64,000 nucleotides of DNA from Galaxea fascicularis (taxonomy: Eukaryota; Cnidaria; Anthozoa; Scleractinia; Euphylliidae): the NCBI GenBank assembly GCA_948470475.1, contig OX419346.1, forward strand, positions 18,894,417-18,958,416. Direction: 5' to 3'. Position 1 is the first letter of the stretch. The number at the start of each line of letters is the position of its first letter. A program made the position numbers and the translations under genes. The notes under the pieces are model-generated. The model was not told the DNA's origin, did no database searches, and was given only the letters and a program-made list of their open reading frames with translations. Positions 33,262 through 46,257 of the stretch are shown here, one piece after another.

Positions 33262-33439
33262 AATAGGCCATTCCCGAGTTCATGTCTGCCTCCTCTTCAA
33301 AGCGAGTCTAAGTGCGAAGTTTTTGTGATGGTAATTAGTTCTACTTTACATATGAATGAAAACTAATTTTCATACCAAAAACTTCGCACTTAGACTCGCT
33401 TTGAAGAGGAGGCAGACACGAACTCGGAAATGGCCTATT
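33262..33439. mobile_element. 178-base MITE with long, nearly perfect inverted repeats
   Basis: Arms of about 65 bases start AATAGGCCATTCCCGAGTTC and include GAGGAGGCAGAC and CTAAGTGCGAAGTTTTTG. Only a short AT-rich loop separates them, so transcripts would form a long hairpin. Confidence 0.85.
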
Positions 33440-33806
33440 AACTTATGATTAGAGTACAATTACCCAGACCAATCAGGAGAGACGAAGTTATATATCCCAG
33501 TTAACCAATGAGAATTTGAAGTAATTACATGCAACTGTAGCCAAGCGCGGGAAAATACCCGTGTGTAACTAGAGATTGGATTTGGTTTTGCTTCCCATTG
33601 GCTGAGGTATTTCCAACCAATCACAGAACAAACTAATACAACCCGCAAAACTTCAATTATTATTATTATTATTATTTGCAATCCCTGTATTTTGTGCGAA
33701 TTTGAATGTAGCTAAATATCTGCAGCGACTAAAACAAAACTTTGAAGTGGAGACGACATATATTACGCAAAAGAATTTTTTGCTACAGTCTTGTCAAACA
33801 GTACTC

Positions 33807-34215
33807 TACCCTGGGTTCCAGAGGATATTTTTTTCTTATCGATACTGATGGTTCGCGGCGAAGCCGCGTTAACGAGGCGCAAAGCGCCGAGGAGAAAAAA
33901 ATAACCTCTGGTCACAGGAGTACGCAACCTCATTTCCATGCGAGAAATCAGTTCAGAATTTGAACTAGTTCGTTGATTGGTTCTTCAAAGGAAACAACAA
34001 TTGTGATTGGCTTACGAAAAGCGTGGTTTCTTAGCCGACATGAAACAAGAGCTACGATTGGCTTAGTAAAAGCGCGGTTTCCCAGGCGACAGCACAGCGA
34101 GGAAATGAGGTTCATTATTCGTGTGACCAGAGGTTATTTTTTTTCCTTTCGGCGCTTTGCGCCGCGTAATTTCCCGCAACCAAACGAAAAAAAATAACCT
34201 CTGGCACCCAGGGTA
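33807..34215. mobile_element. 409-base TIR element with exact 9-base target duplication
   Basis: Ends TACCCTGGGTTCCAGAGG and its counterpart CCTCTGGCACCCAGGGTA; flanks ACAGTACTC at 33798-33806 and 34216-34224 are identical. Sub-terminal GGCGCAAAGCGCC and GGCGCTTTGCGCC palindromes and paired AATAACCTCTGG blocks lie inside. Like 18560-19253 it fits Mutator-type insertion. Degenerate GATTGGCTTA.GAAAAGCG.GGTTTC units repeat in the middle. Confidence 0.85.
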
Positions 34216-35400
34216 ACAGTACTCATGAAAACAAGCCAAATGGTGTACTACAATCCAGTGTTCTCCGACGTGTTTAACTCAGTGACGCCGTCTAACTGCT
34301 TTCGCCCAAACCTTATTCAAATCACGCTGCTATTGTTAGGGAAACGCTAAAGAGACGCAGGATACCTTTCAAATTCCGTAGATCATTGTCTGTACCTAGT
34401 AACGCCTCAAAGGACATTTTTCTTTGGTAAAAATAGGGTCTGGTGGTCTTGCATATGACCACGCCTCGTCAACAGACGTAAAAATGTTCTTCATTGGGTA
34501 ACTTTCTAATTTCTCGGTATTGGTCGGGGATTAGAAAATTATTTCTAAATACGCTTGATTTTAAATGACTCAAGCAGGTTTCATAACTTGATCGTGATTA
34601 AACAGAAACAAGGCTTTGTTACAGACGGTCTGGTTTCAACCACGGTTTCGTGTAGACGGCTCGTAAAGAACTTGATACCCGGTAACGATTTTAATACTGA
34701 AAATACAGAAGCTTAGAACTGATTCACGTAGTATTAAATGAAGATACCCAATGAAAAAGAATTATATTTGCGCTCAAGGAAATGTTTAAGAGAGACTTCA
34801 ACCTAACCTTTTGTCAACTCGATTTCTAGGAAAGCTTTGTATTCAGAATCCAAGGGCTAGTGTCCTGTAAGTGATAAACATCGTTTTCAGATTATTTAAT
34901 TATTACCTGCGCTGTATATTGACTTGTAAAGTTGTCTGATCTAAACCGGCGCTCCTTTCTTCTGAACGTCTATGCGTAATTCACACGGTTCATCGAAATT
35001 ATTATTAAGAGAAGCGATGTTGGACTAAAAACGTGAATGAGCATTTAAAATAGAACTTGCAGCTCTTGTCCCCAACCGGCAAAAACAACATACTTTCAAA
35101 GTGTTATCTTGTTGCTAGGCTGTTGTTTTGTTTTCGAGACTTTCTAATGCAAATACGGGTATATCACCTCGTCGTAATAATTTTTTTTCCCAATTTAAAA
35201 TGTTAATCAGATCGGGGTTGAGTTGTTTTAATATTTACCTTTTTTGTAGCAACGTTTGGTAAACCTTTAACTGCATCTCGAAACACACTATAGTTAAAAA
35301 TTTATTTCTATTGAAAACAACGGATAACTTTTTTTAAAAAAAGAAAAGCTAACCGCGTGCTTTTATTAAACAAAAGCGGGGGGGGGGGGGGGGCAATATT

Positions 35401-35562
35401 GCTGGATTGCATGTGACGTCATGGCAGCCATGTTGGTGGTTAAGAACAATAGTCTGTCTCTCCGCTGGGAACTAAACTTTATTTTTATGAAAATTCTGCA
35501 AAACAAAATTGTATTGTTTTGACCACCAACATGGCCGCCTTGTCACGTGAGTGAAATCAAGC
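35401..35562. mobile_element. GAGCGTTTTCAC-family TIR element, diverged
   Basis: ATGTGACGTCATGGCAGCCA TGTTGGTGGT at the left and ACCACCAACATGGCCGCCTT GTCACGTGAGTGAAATCAAGC at the right are inverted. It shares the CCATGTTGGTG core and GGGAACTAAACTTTATTTTT with 59651-59824. Confidence 0.7.
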
Positions 35563-37124
35563 GATACAGCAGAGCAAGGGCATATAACTTCTTTATAAGC
35601 TTCATTTTGCTATATTTTCACGAATGTTGGCCATGTACACGAAATTACTCCGACTTTTTTTTCTCTCTCTCTCTCTTTATTTTTCATTCCGCTTTTCTAG
35701 TGTCTCACATCTTCATTATTTCACCCGCAGTTCAATAATTGATTTTCATTTATTGACAGTTTATCTGTTCATTATTTTCGGGCTTGTTATACAAAGCAAC
35801 ATAATCACCAGCTCCTGGTTGGTTTTTTGTTTTGAACACAACACTACACTGTTATGGCGGACGTCCTAACTTCTTGTACAAACATCTTGTACGTATGTTC
35901 TTGTTGAACGTCTGAATTTTGTTTCCACGCTTTCTTTGTGTTCCTGCTAAAGTATTGTTTAATTTGCATCTGCTTATCTCTCAAATTGACTGTCTATAAT
36001 CCTCAAATATATATCATAGTTTCATGTCATTTTGTTCTTTTTATATCAGCCTATGTTTATGATGGCTTTCGTAGACTCTTATTTTATATTTACTACAACA
36101 ACATTGTAGCATTGTAATGAATTTTAGTTACATTTCAGTCAATGGCTGTGATCTAATCTTACTGAAACACCGTGAGTGAAAATAAATCACCCACGCCCAA
36201 AAAACGGTTTGACATTTGATCAAAAACATATACAAGATCATCGATCGATTTTGTCAGTTAAAGTGACCTTTAACAGAAAATGAAGCAAGTAAGGAAAACT
36301 TGATGTTAAATGTTATTCTGAATAGTGTTGCGTTTTTGTCAATAAATTTTCACATATATTTTTCCAAATCGTTAATAATAGAAGTCACTTCATTAAGTAT
36401 ACATAGAGGTATAACCAAAATAGTGATATGTTTGGTTTAAAGTTTTAGTGATATGGCATTGCAGGGCCCGCGGAGAAGTTTTTAAAGCAAAAAAGTGGGG
36501 GGGGGGGGGCACTCCCCTCCCCCTCCCCCTGCGTGGTCCCTGTATACAGCCAACATAATGGTGAGCGAAAAGGGAATGGTTCGGTTACAAAACAAATACT
36601 CGGGAAGTCAAGTAACTTCCTTGATGTGTGAGTTAACAAACTTACTTTAGTTAATTCTATGGTGTAGAAAAAACATCCATGGAACATTACTAGTGCTTAA
36701 TTTGACAGAGCGCAGGCTTAAATATATATAAATAACCAAAAAGGAAAAAAGGTTTACCCTAAAAATACGCCGCTGTGATATATCATGCTGTTTTCTCCTT
36801 TTCGTGTTTTATAAATTAATGACTTTCTTACATCGAAACTTTCAAATTGGCGTCAATGCATGTAAAAGCATACAACGATCGCCAACACAGGACACGATGT
36901 GTTACCAGTGTGTATCCCGTCAAGGGGCGCTAAAGAGATTTTAGAACAACGTTGAAGGCATTAACCATAACATGTTTTTTCTAAAAATTTCTGTCAGTCA
37001 ACATTAAACTTGTCACTTTCATCAGATGCTACTAGAAGTAGAGGTCTCTTTGCAATGTTCTTGTAGACAAAATCCACTCCTTGCTGCCGAGAAGCACTAG
37101 TGGACAATCAGCTCGTCGACGAAC

Positions 37125-37260
37125 GTTTTGTCGTTGTTGTTGTTGTCCATCATCGTCATTGTTGTGGTGCTCATCATTATCATCAGTGTCTTCATTGTCG
37201 TCATCGTCATCGTCATCATCTTCGTCGTCCTCGTCATCGTCGTCGTCGTTATCAACATGA
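37125..37260. repeat. GAY trinucleotide array downstream of receptor 1
   Basis: Runs of CGTCATCGTCATCATC and GTTGTTGTTG. The Asp-rich minus-strand frame and its shadows are artefacts. Confidence 0.85.
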
Positions 37261-37344
37261 TCTTCGTAATCATTACTTTTCCCCAATGACCCGATAATGG
37301 CATTATCTCATCACCATGGTAACTTTATGAACGTCATCTCCACG

Positions 37345-38346
37345 TCAGACAATGTTCTCCGCCGTTTCGTCGCTCACATTCGCCGCTAGTCTCAGGCTTT
37401 CGCTATCCTTTTCGAGAAGTGAAGACTGCGTTCGCCTCTTGCACAGTAACGACTTTAACGCCATTCTGAAATCTCGCCTGAAGAAAGTATACAGAACGGG
37501 ATTGATAAGAGAGGTAGCGTACCTCACAAGCGCAAACACGTGGGATGGAATTCTTAGTTGCCTCTTATCGTCCAAAACGCTGTACAACAGCATCAAAATA
37601 AACCATGGCAACCAACAGGTCAGGTACACCGTTGCCATGGAAACAAACAGGATTAAGCATCTTTTCTCCAGGGCGGCTTGTCGACTGAGTTGAGGTTTGG
37701 AGATGGACTTGGTATTTTCTTTGCCTTTGGTTGAAATCCACCGGAAAATAACCACGAAGGCGTAAATCATGAATGAGTAAGGTAAGAGAAAGACAGCGAC
37801 GAGGCAAACGATGACGTGCCCAAGCTGCAGCGTAGCTGTAGTCTCGCTGTCTGCCATGTCCACCCAAGCAAAAGGGATGAAGGCCAAAATAGTCGACACC
37901 AACCATACCAGTACCAGCACTGCGGAGACTGTTTTTCTGCGAATTAGTCGGTGTGTAACTGGCCATATGATGGAGAGATATTTCTCTGTCGTAGCAACAA
38001 GAATATGATAACAGGATGATATGGCGGTCAGATTGTTGAGAACGCTCACTAGTAGAAACAGATAAGGTTGGATGTTCTGGGATTTTGCTAACGGTGTGAA
38101 CACAACGACGATAAAAAGGGGGATGTTCATTATACCACTCAGGAAGTCGCAGATTGCCAGGCTGAATAAGACGTAGTTTGGAAGCGTGCGAAGGTGTTTT
38201 CGTCTTGCAAACAGCACCAGTACTAAGCCGTTTGCGACGATGATGAGGAAAGCTACAGGAACCAGTTCAGCAATCGCTTGTCCATTAATGGAGCTCGAAC
38301 GGCTCAAGTTGGCTGCCTGACGCGTCGAGTTAGAGTTGTTGGACAT
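37345..38346 (-). CDS. Class A (rhodopsin-like) G protein-coupled receptor 1, intronless
   Basis: Single exon, 333 residues. Start ATG 38344-38346 matches the start of the paralog at 53129. N-glycosylation sites NNS, NST and NLS lie in the first 15 residues. Seven hydrophobic segments lie near residues 24-46, 57-80, 96-119, 139-161, 176-200, 231-255 and 268-288. Landmarks: N39 in TM1, D67 in TM2 (LAICD), EKY 121-123 in place of DRY, FLLPY in TM5, CWLP 244-247 in TM6, NPVLY 282-286 in TM7, and C302 as a possible palmitoylation site. No Cys sits at the top of TM3 or in loop 2, so the usual extracellular disulfide is absent. That is also true of the melanocortin, sphingolipid and cannabinoid receptor group, but the ligand cannot be told from sequence. 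It would act at the plasma membrane. Confidence 0.93.
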   Translation of the reverse strand: MSNNSNSTRQAANLSRSSSINGQAIAELVPVAFLIIVANGLVLVLFARRKHLRTLPNYVLFSLAICDFLSGIMNIPLFIVVVFTPLAKSQNIQPYLFLLVSVLNNLTAISSCYHILVATTEKYLSIIWPVTHRLIRRKTVSAVLVLVWLVSTILAFIPFAWVDMADSETTATLQLGHVIVCLVAVFLLPYSFMIYAFVVIFRWISTKGKENTKSISKPQLSRQAALEKRCLILFVSMATVYLTCWLPWFILMLLYSVLDDKRQLRIPSHVFALVRYATSLINPVLYTFFRRDFRMALKSLLCKRRTQSSLLEKDSESLRLAANVSDETAENIV

Positions 38347-41005
38347 TTTGACCAATGTTACAGAACCTTTGTCTCTCTTAGCTCACTCCGTTGTGACCCT
38401 GAAAGAGTCAAGAAATGCGATGGCACTTTTAACTCTAAACCCGTGAAATAAATATCAATGCAAATCTTGTTTCACCTACACCAATTTCGTAATCAAAATT
38501 GCAATAGCGTAAGAGTTTAAAAAGTGCGTGTTTTAATTGTTTCCTTAAGTGAAAGGAAAACAGCCTACAAGGTGATCTTAAATCGCTTTTTACTCGCGAA
38601 AACAATAACAAGTGCGAAATTAAAGCTGTTAACAAAGTTCAGTAATGCCGAACGATGAAATCGATGCTATTCGATTTCAGCCTTTTTTGTTAATGCTGGC
38701 GAAGGCGGAAGTTTGCCTTCTTTGAGTGGGTCTCCCTGTTCAATTCAGAATAAAAGCAAATTACAGAGGCAATCTTCCAGCCGATCACAGTAAGCCCGTT
38801 GGCGCCAACTTGGTGTTCGATTTATCATCTCGACCAAGGCATTTGCACATTTTAAAATCACAACTCATTGTATTAACAATTTGTATAGACGGCTAGTTTC
38901 ACACTGTTTCTGACAGGATATACCAGTATCTCATAGGGTGAGAAGAAAAACAGATGCTAAAAATGCACCATAAGGTATGTGTTAAAAAAAAGAAAAGAAA
39001 GAAAATACTCTTCTGTGGCAGCTTTTGATGTCGTAGGGAAATTTCCACAAGCGGCAAATGGGCACTTTAATTTAGTATAATTTTAATCATTCTGGAATTG
39101 TTTGAAGAGCACGAAAAGTTTCCGCTAAGCTGGGACTGAAAATTTACACAGCGATAAGCAACCCGGTTATTTAAAAAGAAAAATAAATAAAACAAAAGAG
39201 CAAGCATACAAACTAAAGTAAATTCTGGTCGGCAAGTTCTGCGGTCGTGATCGTAGAAGATCAGTACGCTTCTATCTTCTCCGATCAAGTACGATCAATT
39301 ATGATCGTGCAATCATATGGAAACCAAAGGTCTGCGATTTTGGATCGAAACTTAACCGGTTCCCACAATATGCCGCAAGCCCGCACGTCTCTTTGTGTTG
39401 CAATACTCACCATGATTTCTATGAACACTACGACAAGAGCACACACGGAAGCGTTGATAACAAGAAATTTCGATAGAAGCAGCTGCCTTACAACCAAACG
39501 TAAGAGTGGTCAGCATCGAATTCTCGTTGTAGTATTAAGGTTACGAGGATTTAAGACATAATCACACAAGATAATTTGCTTCAGTTGATATTTTAACAAT
39601 TTCTCCCTACTTCCTCTTTAGGAAGTATGTAGGTGCAATGAATGAGGGTTAAAGATTTTAAGGAAATATTAATTAAAATGAAACTAGCTGGGCTAAATTC
39701 GAAAGAAGTTTACTGTATCGGCGACAGATGCAAAGTTGGAATTGGGTACAAACGTTATTAAGGCGAACGGAAACGCTGCCTTCTCTATCGGGACGAAATT
39801 CTGATCATTGAGAATTTTAACTCGATTTACTGAACCTGTGCATTGCCCACAGACCGTACTTTTGCGATCGTTTGCGATCTTCGGCCCGCGATTAGCGATC
39901 GTCATCTTATGACTTGGCTTTACAGAAGAGTCGTAGCTGTTACTTTGTTCACGTAACGCCGAAACCCAATGAAAATTCAATGACTTAGTTCCTAAACGCC
40001 GTTTACTTTACACAAGTCAATCAAATCTATCTTCGTCGTCTTTATTCAAAGCCCCCAGTAGATCAAAGATCATGTGATTAATACCGAAAAAAATTACTCG
40101 TTGCACATGAAAGAGAAAAATGAAACTTCGCTCTTGAATAGCGATAAAAATGAAGAAAGAGGGATAACCGAAAAATAAAACCAATCTATCACTTACCATT
40201 GCAAGGACTAAGTATCGTATCTGGCAAATCGAAAAATTTTCAACTGAATTTACTCGGTTCAATTTCCTGCTTTATATCCCAGCCTGTTTAACAGAAAATT
40301 CTAACAAAAGGAGAATTTCTAGTGGATAACAGCGAAGTAGTGGCGGTTTCCCTCGTAGGACTCAGTCCTTCCGATTCATTTGTGCTCTTTCGCGTTTCTC
40401 CGACTCTAAAGTATCACTTAACGAGTAGTTTGAAATGATTTGAAATGATGTTCTGTGTCGTATGCCGCTAATTGTAGTTTACCTGATAAACAATTTAAAA
40501 CTGATTCTAGATAAGGTCTTAACGAACTGGAATATAGGCCTTAATTACGTTGAGTTGGTAGACTGCAGGCGGCAAACTTGAAGAGAAACAGGAAATTACG
40601 CACCGTGTTTTTGTTTGACGTAAGTTATAATGCCAAAAAAATCAATTCTATCAGGATAGCGTTGGATAAATTTCATGGGAAAATATAACATTGCAAACAC
40701 ATGCAAACTGAACGGTGTTAGAATTCTCAGTAAACGGCATTTTCTCTATCCGCTTTATCGTTTTCGCTGAATAAATATTAATTTATCGACACTGAATGGA
40801 AAGTTTAGCCCAATCAATTAAGTACTTTCCTAAACACCGTAAATGGAAAGCCTGGTGTACATGCTGAAAATTGGTCAAACATCCTACAGATGTCTCCCCA
40901 AACATAACAAGCGACGCCACAGGAAATAAATTTGATGCCTTTGCTTGCATTTAAACAGCCATGGTCCCGTTTAAAAAGCCTTGCTCACAATATTGCCCAC
41001 AGTTG

Positions 41006-41133
41006 GTTGAAGTCCTGAATTTTTTCAGGCTTCTTTACGCGATTGTAAAAATTGCGATCACAACTGCGACGATCATTCTTCATTTGATTTCACATCCGCA
41101 GTTCACCTATGATTTCTTTCATATGCTTCATAC
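41006..41133 (+). repeat. SINE body, second family
   Basis: GTTGAAGTCCTGAATTTTTT CAGGCTTCTTTACG, then CACAACTGCGACGATCATTC and TCATTTGATTTCA. The tRNA-like head is missing. Confidence 0.65.
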
Positions 41134-44100
41134 AATATTAAAATAGCTGAAATCACCTACCTTACACATTTCCTATAGAAATTACAGTATTAAGCAAACT
41201 CATACTGTATGATCCTATCCTTATTTGTCATGACCTCTCTGTTTTATATAGGGTTGAAATTACAAGGAGAGATTCGATGTTGATCACTCTTAAGGTTCAT
41301 AGGGTTAAAGCTGTTGATGCTGTTTTTGATTTTCAAAGTCTAGAAGAAAATTTATGAACCAAAGCTGTAAATTCGAAGAAAATGCCAGCGAAATAAGTCT
41401 GCAATTCTGAGAATATAAGTTACGAAATCTCAATTCCATTAGGCTGGCAACGTGTTCCTCGTAAATTGTTCAGTAAGAATACTTACTTACGGCTTCCTTT
41501 TGTTTCCTAATCGGTAATTCAAGAAAATAGTTCAGTTGCTTATTTGCTGCCGTAAGTTGGTTTCAGCTGGGCTTGTCTCGTCGAAAGCTCGCGTTCGTTT
41601 TAAACAATCGCATTCAGTTGAGAATTGACCTAGCGAAGATCACGTCGTAAAAAGTAGGAATCGAAGCGAGTTATTTTGTCTGAGTACATCGTTGATGAAA
41701 AATATAGTAACTGAGAGTTGTGAGATTTGTTGTTTATAAAAACTGCAATTTAGGATGAAAATAAACTCGGACAATTTGCAATCATTTTGCAACTGAGAAG
41801 CAAACAAAACCTTTCAATATTTTCCGTGTATTTTCGGTACAATTGGATTGTGTATTAGCTATCGTTTACCCTTTTCGCGAAAATTTCGTGCGGAAAGTAG
41901 GACAAAATTGGCGAATTACTGAACTGTACAAAAATCTTCATTCACCTCCTGAGAGTATAAATAAAGATGGCTACTTTCTTGGTAGGGGGCCGTTGAAGAG
42001 TATCTTTTTACCGCACATAAAACATTTAGCAATTATCGTATTCTGGTAATTTGGTTGTCTGATCAGAGAGCCTCCTGCCTCAAATATTTGAAATAAGCTT
42101 TTAAAAAATTTAAGGGTAGCAACATTATTGACACCAAACAATTAGTTCCTATAAAAAACAAAAACAAAAAAAAAAACAGGAAAGAATGTATAACTAATGG
42201 CAAAAAAACATATATATATATATGTTAAAAAGTTTTCCCTGTAATGATGGAAACCGCCGGACAATTTCGGCTTAACGTATATTTTGACAAGACTGAAGAA
42301 ACATGGTACAAACGTTTTGATCGTATGGTAATTTGTTCATTTTGGAATTATTGCGTGTAAAAGTTGGCTCTTTCATGATTAGAAGAGCATGTAGATGAAG
42401 GCAAAATAAACGATGTTTCGTTTCCTGTTTCGCCTGGACAATTTTGTAAGCTTAGTCGTGGAATTTGTTTCAGGCCGGAGTAACAGTCCAGTAAATCAAT
42501 CTTGGGAGGTGATCACAGAATGCAGAATGCGACCAGACGCAACAATGCACTTCAAGAAATAACTGAACAGTGACTGACGAACATATTGGAAGGTCTCCAA
42601 AATTTCTAATTTGATCGAGTCCTTATACAAAACATGGCGGCTTCCATGCGATGATTACACAACTTATAAAATGTCAAAAAATGGATAACTGGAAACCAAT
42701 TTCTCTTGAAGAAAATCGATTTTTTGCACCTGCTCTTCGAAATTAAACAAAAACTCTGAAAATAAAAAGAAGCTTTTTGAAATACTAATTCGATGAAATG
42801 GTAATTCGGAACTCTCGAAACCTTTTGGGCCTATTTCGTTTTCAACAATGGAATTTTGCAACAAATTTTCTCTTTCGTATCTTGAAATCGTAACAAAAAG
42901 GTAGGTTTTTAAAATAAGTGGATCGCAGTTTTTAAATGGCTTTTCGGGCCGGAAAAGTTTACGAGACTTACGTGAAACAGGCCCCTGGAAAGAGTTAAGC
43001 GCGAGCGAAAAGTCGTACTAGAGGTAGAAAGAGAATTTTTATTACGGATGAATCTTCATTTAAAATTTCCCACAAAGTAAATTGAATGAATTCATGTTTT
43101 CGTTGCAAAACTAGTTAACGTCGGTACACCAGATTTGATCATAGAAAAGGCTTGAAAATTTTGATAGCTTTTCAAGCATTTGCTTGACTGAACGACAGAA
43201 AAGTTACAGAAACATGGAATTGTCAATACAGGTTGGCAGAGCTCTTAGCTGATCAAGGATTTAATCAAGCATTCGTTTACTCGACTCAGTGAATTTCTGC
43301 TGTAAATCAACATTTCAACAGATGGATTGGTTGGTTTTATTAGCTACTGCCAAACTGATTAAATCCCTAAACGTTTTATTTACTTCTCCGGCTCGCACGA
43401 ACGATAACAAGCTAAGAGCGAAGGTTTCGTAATTCTGACGGCAAAGACTGGGAAAAGCGTCAGTTTCCTTTTAATGCTCCACCAAACGATGTCAAATTTG
43501 TTTAAAAAAAATATAAGCAAAGAAACAAAATTAATGTACACTCAGTTAAAGCAGGATAAATATAAAAAGCTTAGATCGTTCAACGTTACCTTAAATTTGG
43601 CGATCAGACCTTAGTCCAAAGAGACATAAAACCTTCCTTAATGAGCCAAGCACTCAAAACGTTTAGTTTATCGTTTACGATTTAAATTTGCAGCCCTTTT
43701 TATCGCGTTAAATTGATTACTTTCATAATCTCTTGAAAATCTATTTGCATTTTCAGTATCCGGCATTTGCATTTATTAGGCTTAAATTGGTGGTTGACAC
43801 AAAAGGCAACGGCTAATGGGTTGTTCCTCTGGCAGAACCCACCGTGTTTCATTTTAATCATTAATTTACCTGGTATTGTATTTCCCGAAACCAATTTCTG
43901 ACGAAGTGCCAGCAAAGTAAAGCAAAAAGAAGGGTTCTAATGCGTATTGTCCCTTCAGATAATATCGCACGATGATATTCATGCCCTAATTTATAAGATT
44001 AGCGATGCCATTTAAGTTTCGGTCTTCAGTCAAAACAAACATTATCAACCGTTTTCATCTTTAAATTGGTAGTTCGTTTTCTTCTCCATCGACAGATTGA

Positions 44101-45421
44101 ATCTATAGATTGGATTTTATAGCATTTAATTTCTTCATATTCCAGACAGGAGAGTCAAGGTAAAGTAAAATTAGGAAAAGAAAACTCTCACAGAATTAGC
44201 TCTCCCAAATATATAAGCTTTCGAAACATGGGAAGTCCAAGTTTTTCTAGTAATACGTCTTGAGAACGAGGTGAGATGGTTCGTAAAGTTCAGGCTTTGT
44301 AAATAAAAGAAAGATCCAGTTATTCAATCTTGTTACAAACATACACTGAACTCTCCAAGTTCTCCCAGCAAGGTTCCAACCTACAGTAGTATTTCGGATG
44401 TTTAACTTCAAGCTGCGGTAGATAAATAAAAGATGCAATTTTAATGTCTAATACAACTCTCCGAAAGCAAGATCCCCAGGCATGAAGGTAGCCACCATGT
44501 TGCAAGAAAGTTTAGCGGTTTCTAATTTTTACGGTTTACCTAACGATTTTTCCGACAAAACTTTATTCTACTGGAGAAATTATTCATACAAACATTACCT
44601 TTCACATGTAGCAAAGCTTGTTGGTAGGTACCTTTTATTCAAAACGTCTCTTTCGTTCAAAAACAAGACGATGAAGCAGCCGTGTTCAGTGACATCCGTT
44701 TTGCACTTTTCCATTGTATGTAGTTTAGTTTAGCAAACGCAACTTACCGAGAACCGCAAGAATAAATACCCAGCTAGAAAAAAAAACAGTATTTCATAGC
44801 CAGAAATTCTATACAACATGGCTGCCTCCTAAGCTGCAAGCATGCGCAAAGGACACATATACGGATTAAATATGGCGGCAGATCATAAAGAGAATGAGGG
44901 GGAAATTTTAAACTATTGCATTTTATGTCCTTGTCGCCGAAAATGCAACTTTCCCCAGCTCAAAAATCGATAAAGCAACGATCGAACAGCACTTCAACCG
45001 AAGGAAACGTTACGATAAAATTATTCTAGGCAGTGCCTTTTTTGATCGAAGTAGAGTCATAAATGAACACAATATCCTCTTACTAACCTTTTAAAGTAGT
45101 GTTGACCTTCATGCCTCTCTTCGTCTGCAGAGAGAAAATAGTTTCTCCGATACGTTTCCCTAGCTTCCCATTCAAAAGATGTGATGTTAAGCTACCAAAA
45201 GGACTATTTTTCTCCCCAAAAAACGTCCACTAAGGCAGTGCCTTTTTTGACCGAAAAGCAGGATTTTTTTTATGAGCCATACGCCAGGTTGGAGCCATTA
45301 GGGATGCAAACGCATTATTTTTATGATGTGCTTAAATAAATCCAGAAAAACGATTATTTACGCCTGTCCCGCTCGCACGCTTTAGTTCGTGCTCGCGAAC
45401 AGAAGTATATTGTAAGCTTAA

Positions 45422-45661
45422 AGGTCGGGACACACCAGGCGACAAGTCGCTCCGTGTGTACTGTATGCAAAATAAGTCGCGACAACGCTGCTTTCGCTGG
45501 TTTTGTCTCTGCGATCGGTCGCGCGAATTCAAACTGGTTTGAATTCATGCAGCTGATCGCAGCGACAAAATTCTGCCGCAGCGACAATGATTTTCACAAA
45601 AATTCACCATGTCACACGAGGCGTTTTGCTGCAGCGACTTGTCGCCTAGTGTGTCCCGACC
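45422..45661. mobile_element. 240-base MITE flanked by TTAA
   Basis: TTAA at 45418-45421 and 45662-45665. Ends AGGTCGGGACACACCAGGCG and GGTCGGGACACACTAGGCGA (right end reverse-complemented), continuing ACAAGTCGCTG. TTAA duplication suggests piggyBac-type mobilisation. The open frames over it are not genes. Confidence 0.8.
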
Positions 45662-46221
45662 TTAACTGTTGCGTTTCATTACCGCCTTCCAAAAACGCAT
45701 TTTAATTCCTTCTATCAGTTAATGGAACTGAATATCTCTCTTCAATTCTGTAGTTCAATGGATGAAAACTATATTTATCCATTAAAAATGAATCGTTTAA
45801 CTTAATGACGCTGTAGCACCTTCCAGGTCTAGCCATAGGAGTTTGGACATCTTAACGACCAAGAGAACGTTAATAATTTCTGTAATCATGCCTTAATTTT
45901 CACTACTTTCTACCAATTTATGTGTAGTTTATTTCATGAAACCGTGGTGGCTATATTTTATTAGTCTTTCTGTTTACAATTACTGCTAAAACAAGAGTTC
46001 AGTCTGATGCTTTTTCATCGTTATGTGAAAATTATTTCCGTGCTTCCAGTGCATACTACTTACATACGACTCAGTGCTTTCGAAATAATCGGAAAAGTAA
46101 TCGGAAAGATCTGGTGGATGTCATTCAGAGAGATTTTGAATTCTGAAAAGGAGCAAAAAGAATAGGACTTTCGCCTCAGTGTTAATAACAGGGATAACTT
46201 TATCAACAAATGGATAGGGGG

Positions 46222-46229
<8 letters not shown>

Positions 46230-46257
<28 letters not shown>

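Larger units (their letters stand above)
34225..37344. other. Intergenic between ST1 and receptor 1
   Basis: No gene recognised. It contains a poly-G run near 35380, a TIR element at 35401-35562, a second poly-G/poly-C-rich patch at 36495-36530, and a GAY-type array (read as GTC/ATC) at 37125-37260 just past the 3' end of receptor 1. Confidence 0.5.

Noticed and set aside
37032..37303. Asp-rich minus-strand frame after receptor 1
   Set aside because: Same kind of trinucleotide repeat; no start context or domain.
45332..45705. Overlapping open frames on both strands
   Set aside because: They are reading frames across the palindromic TTAA-flanked MITE.
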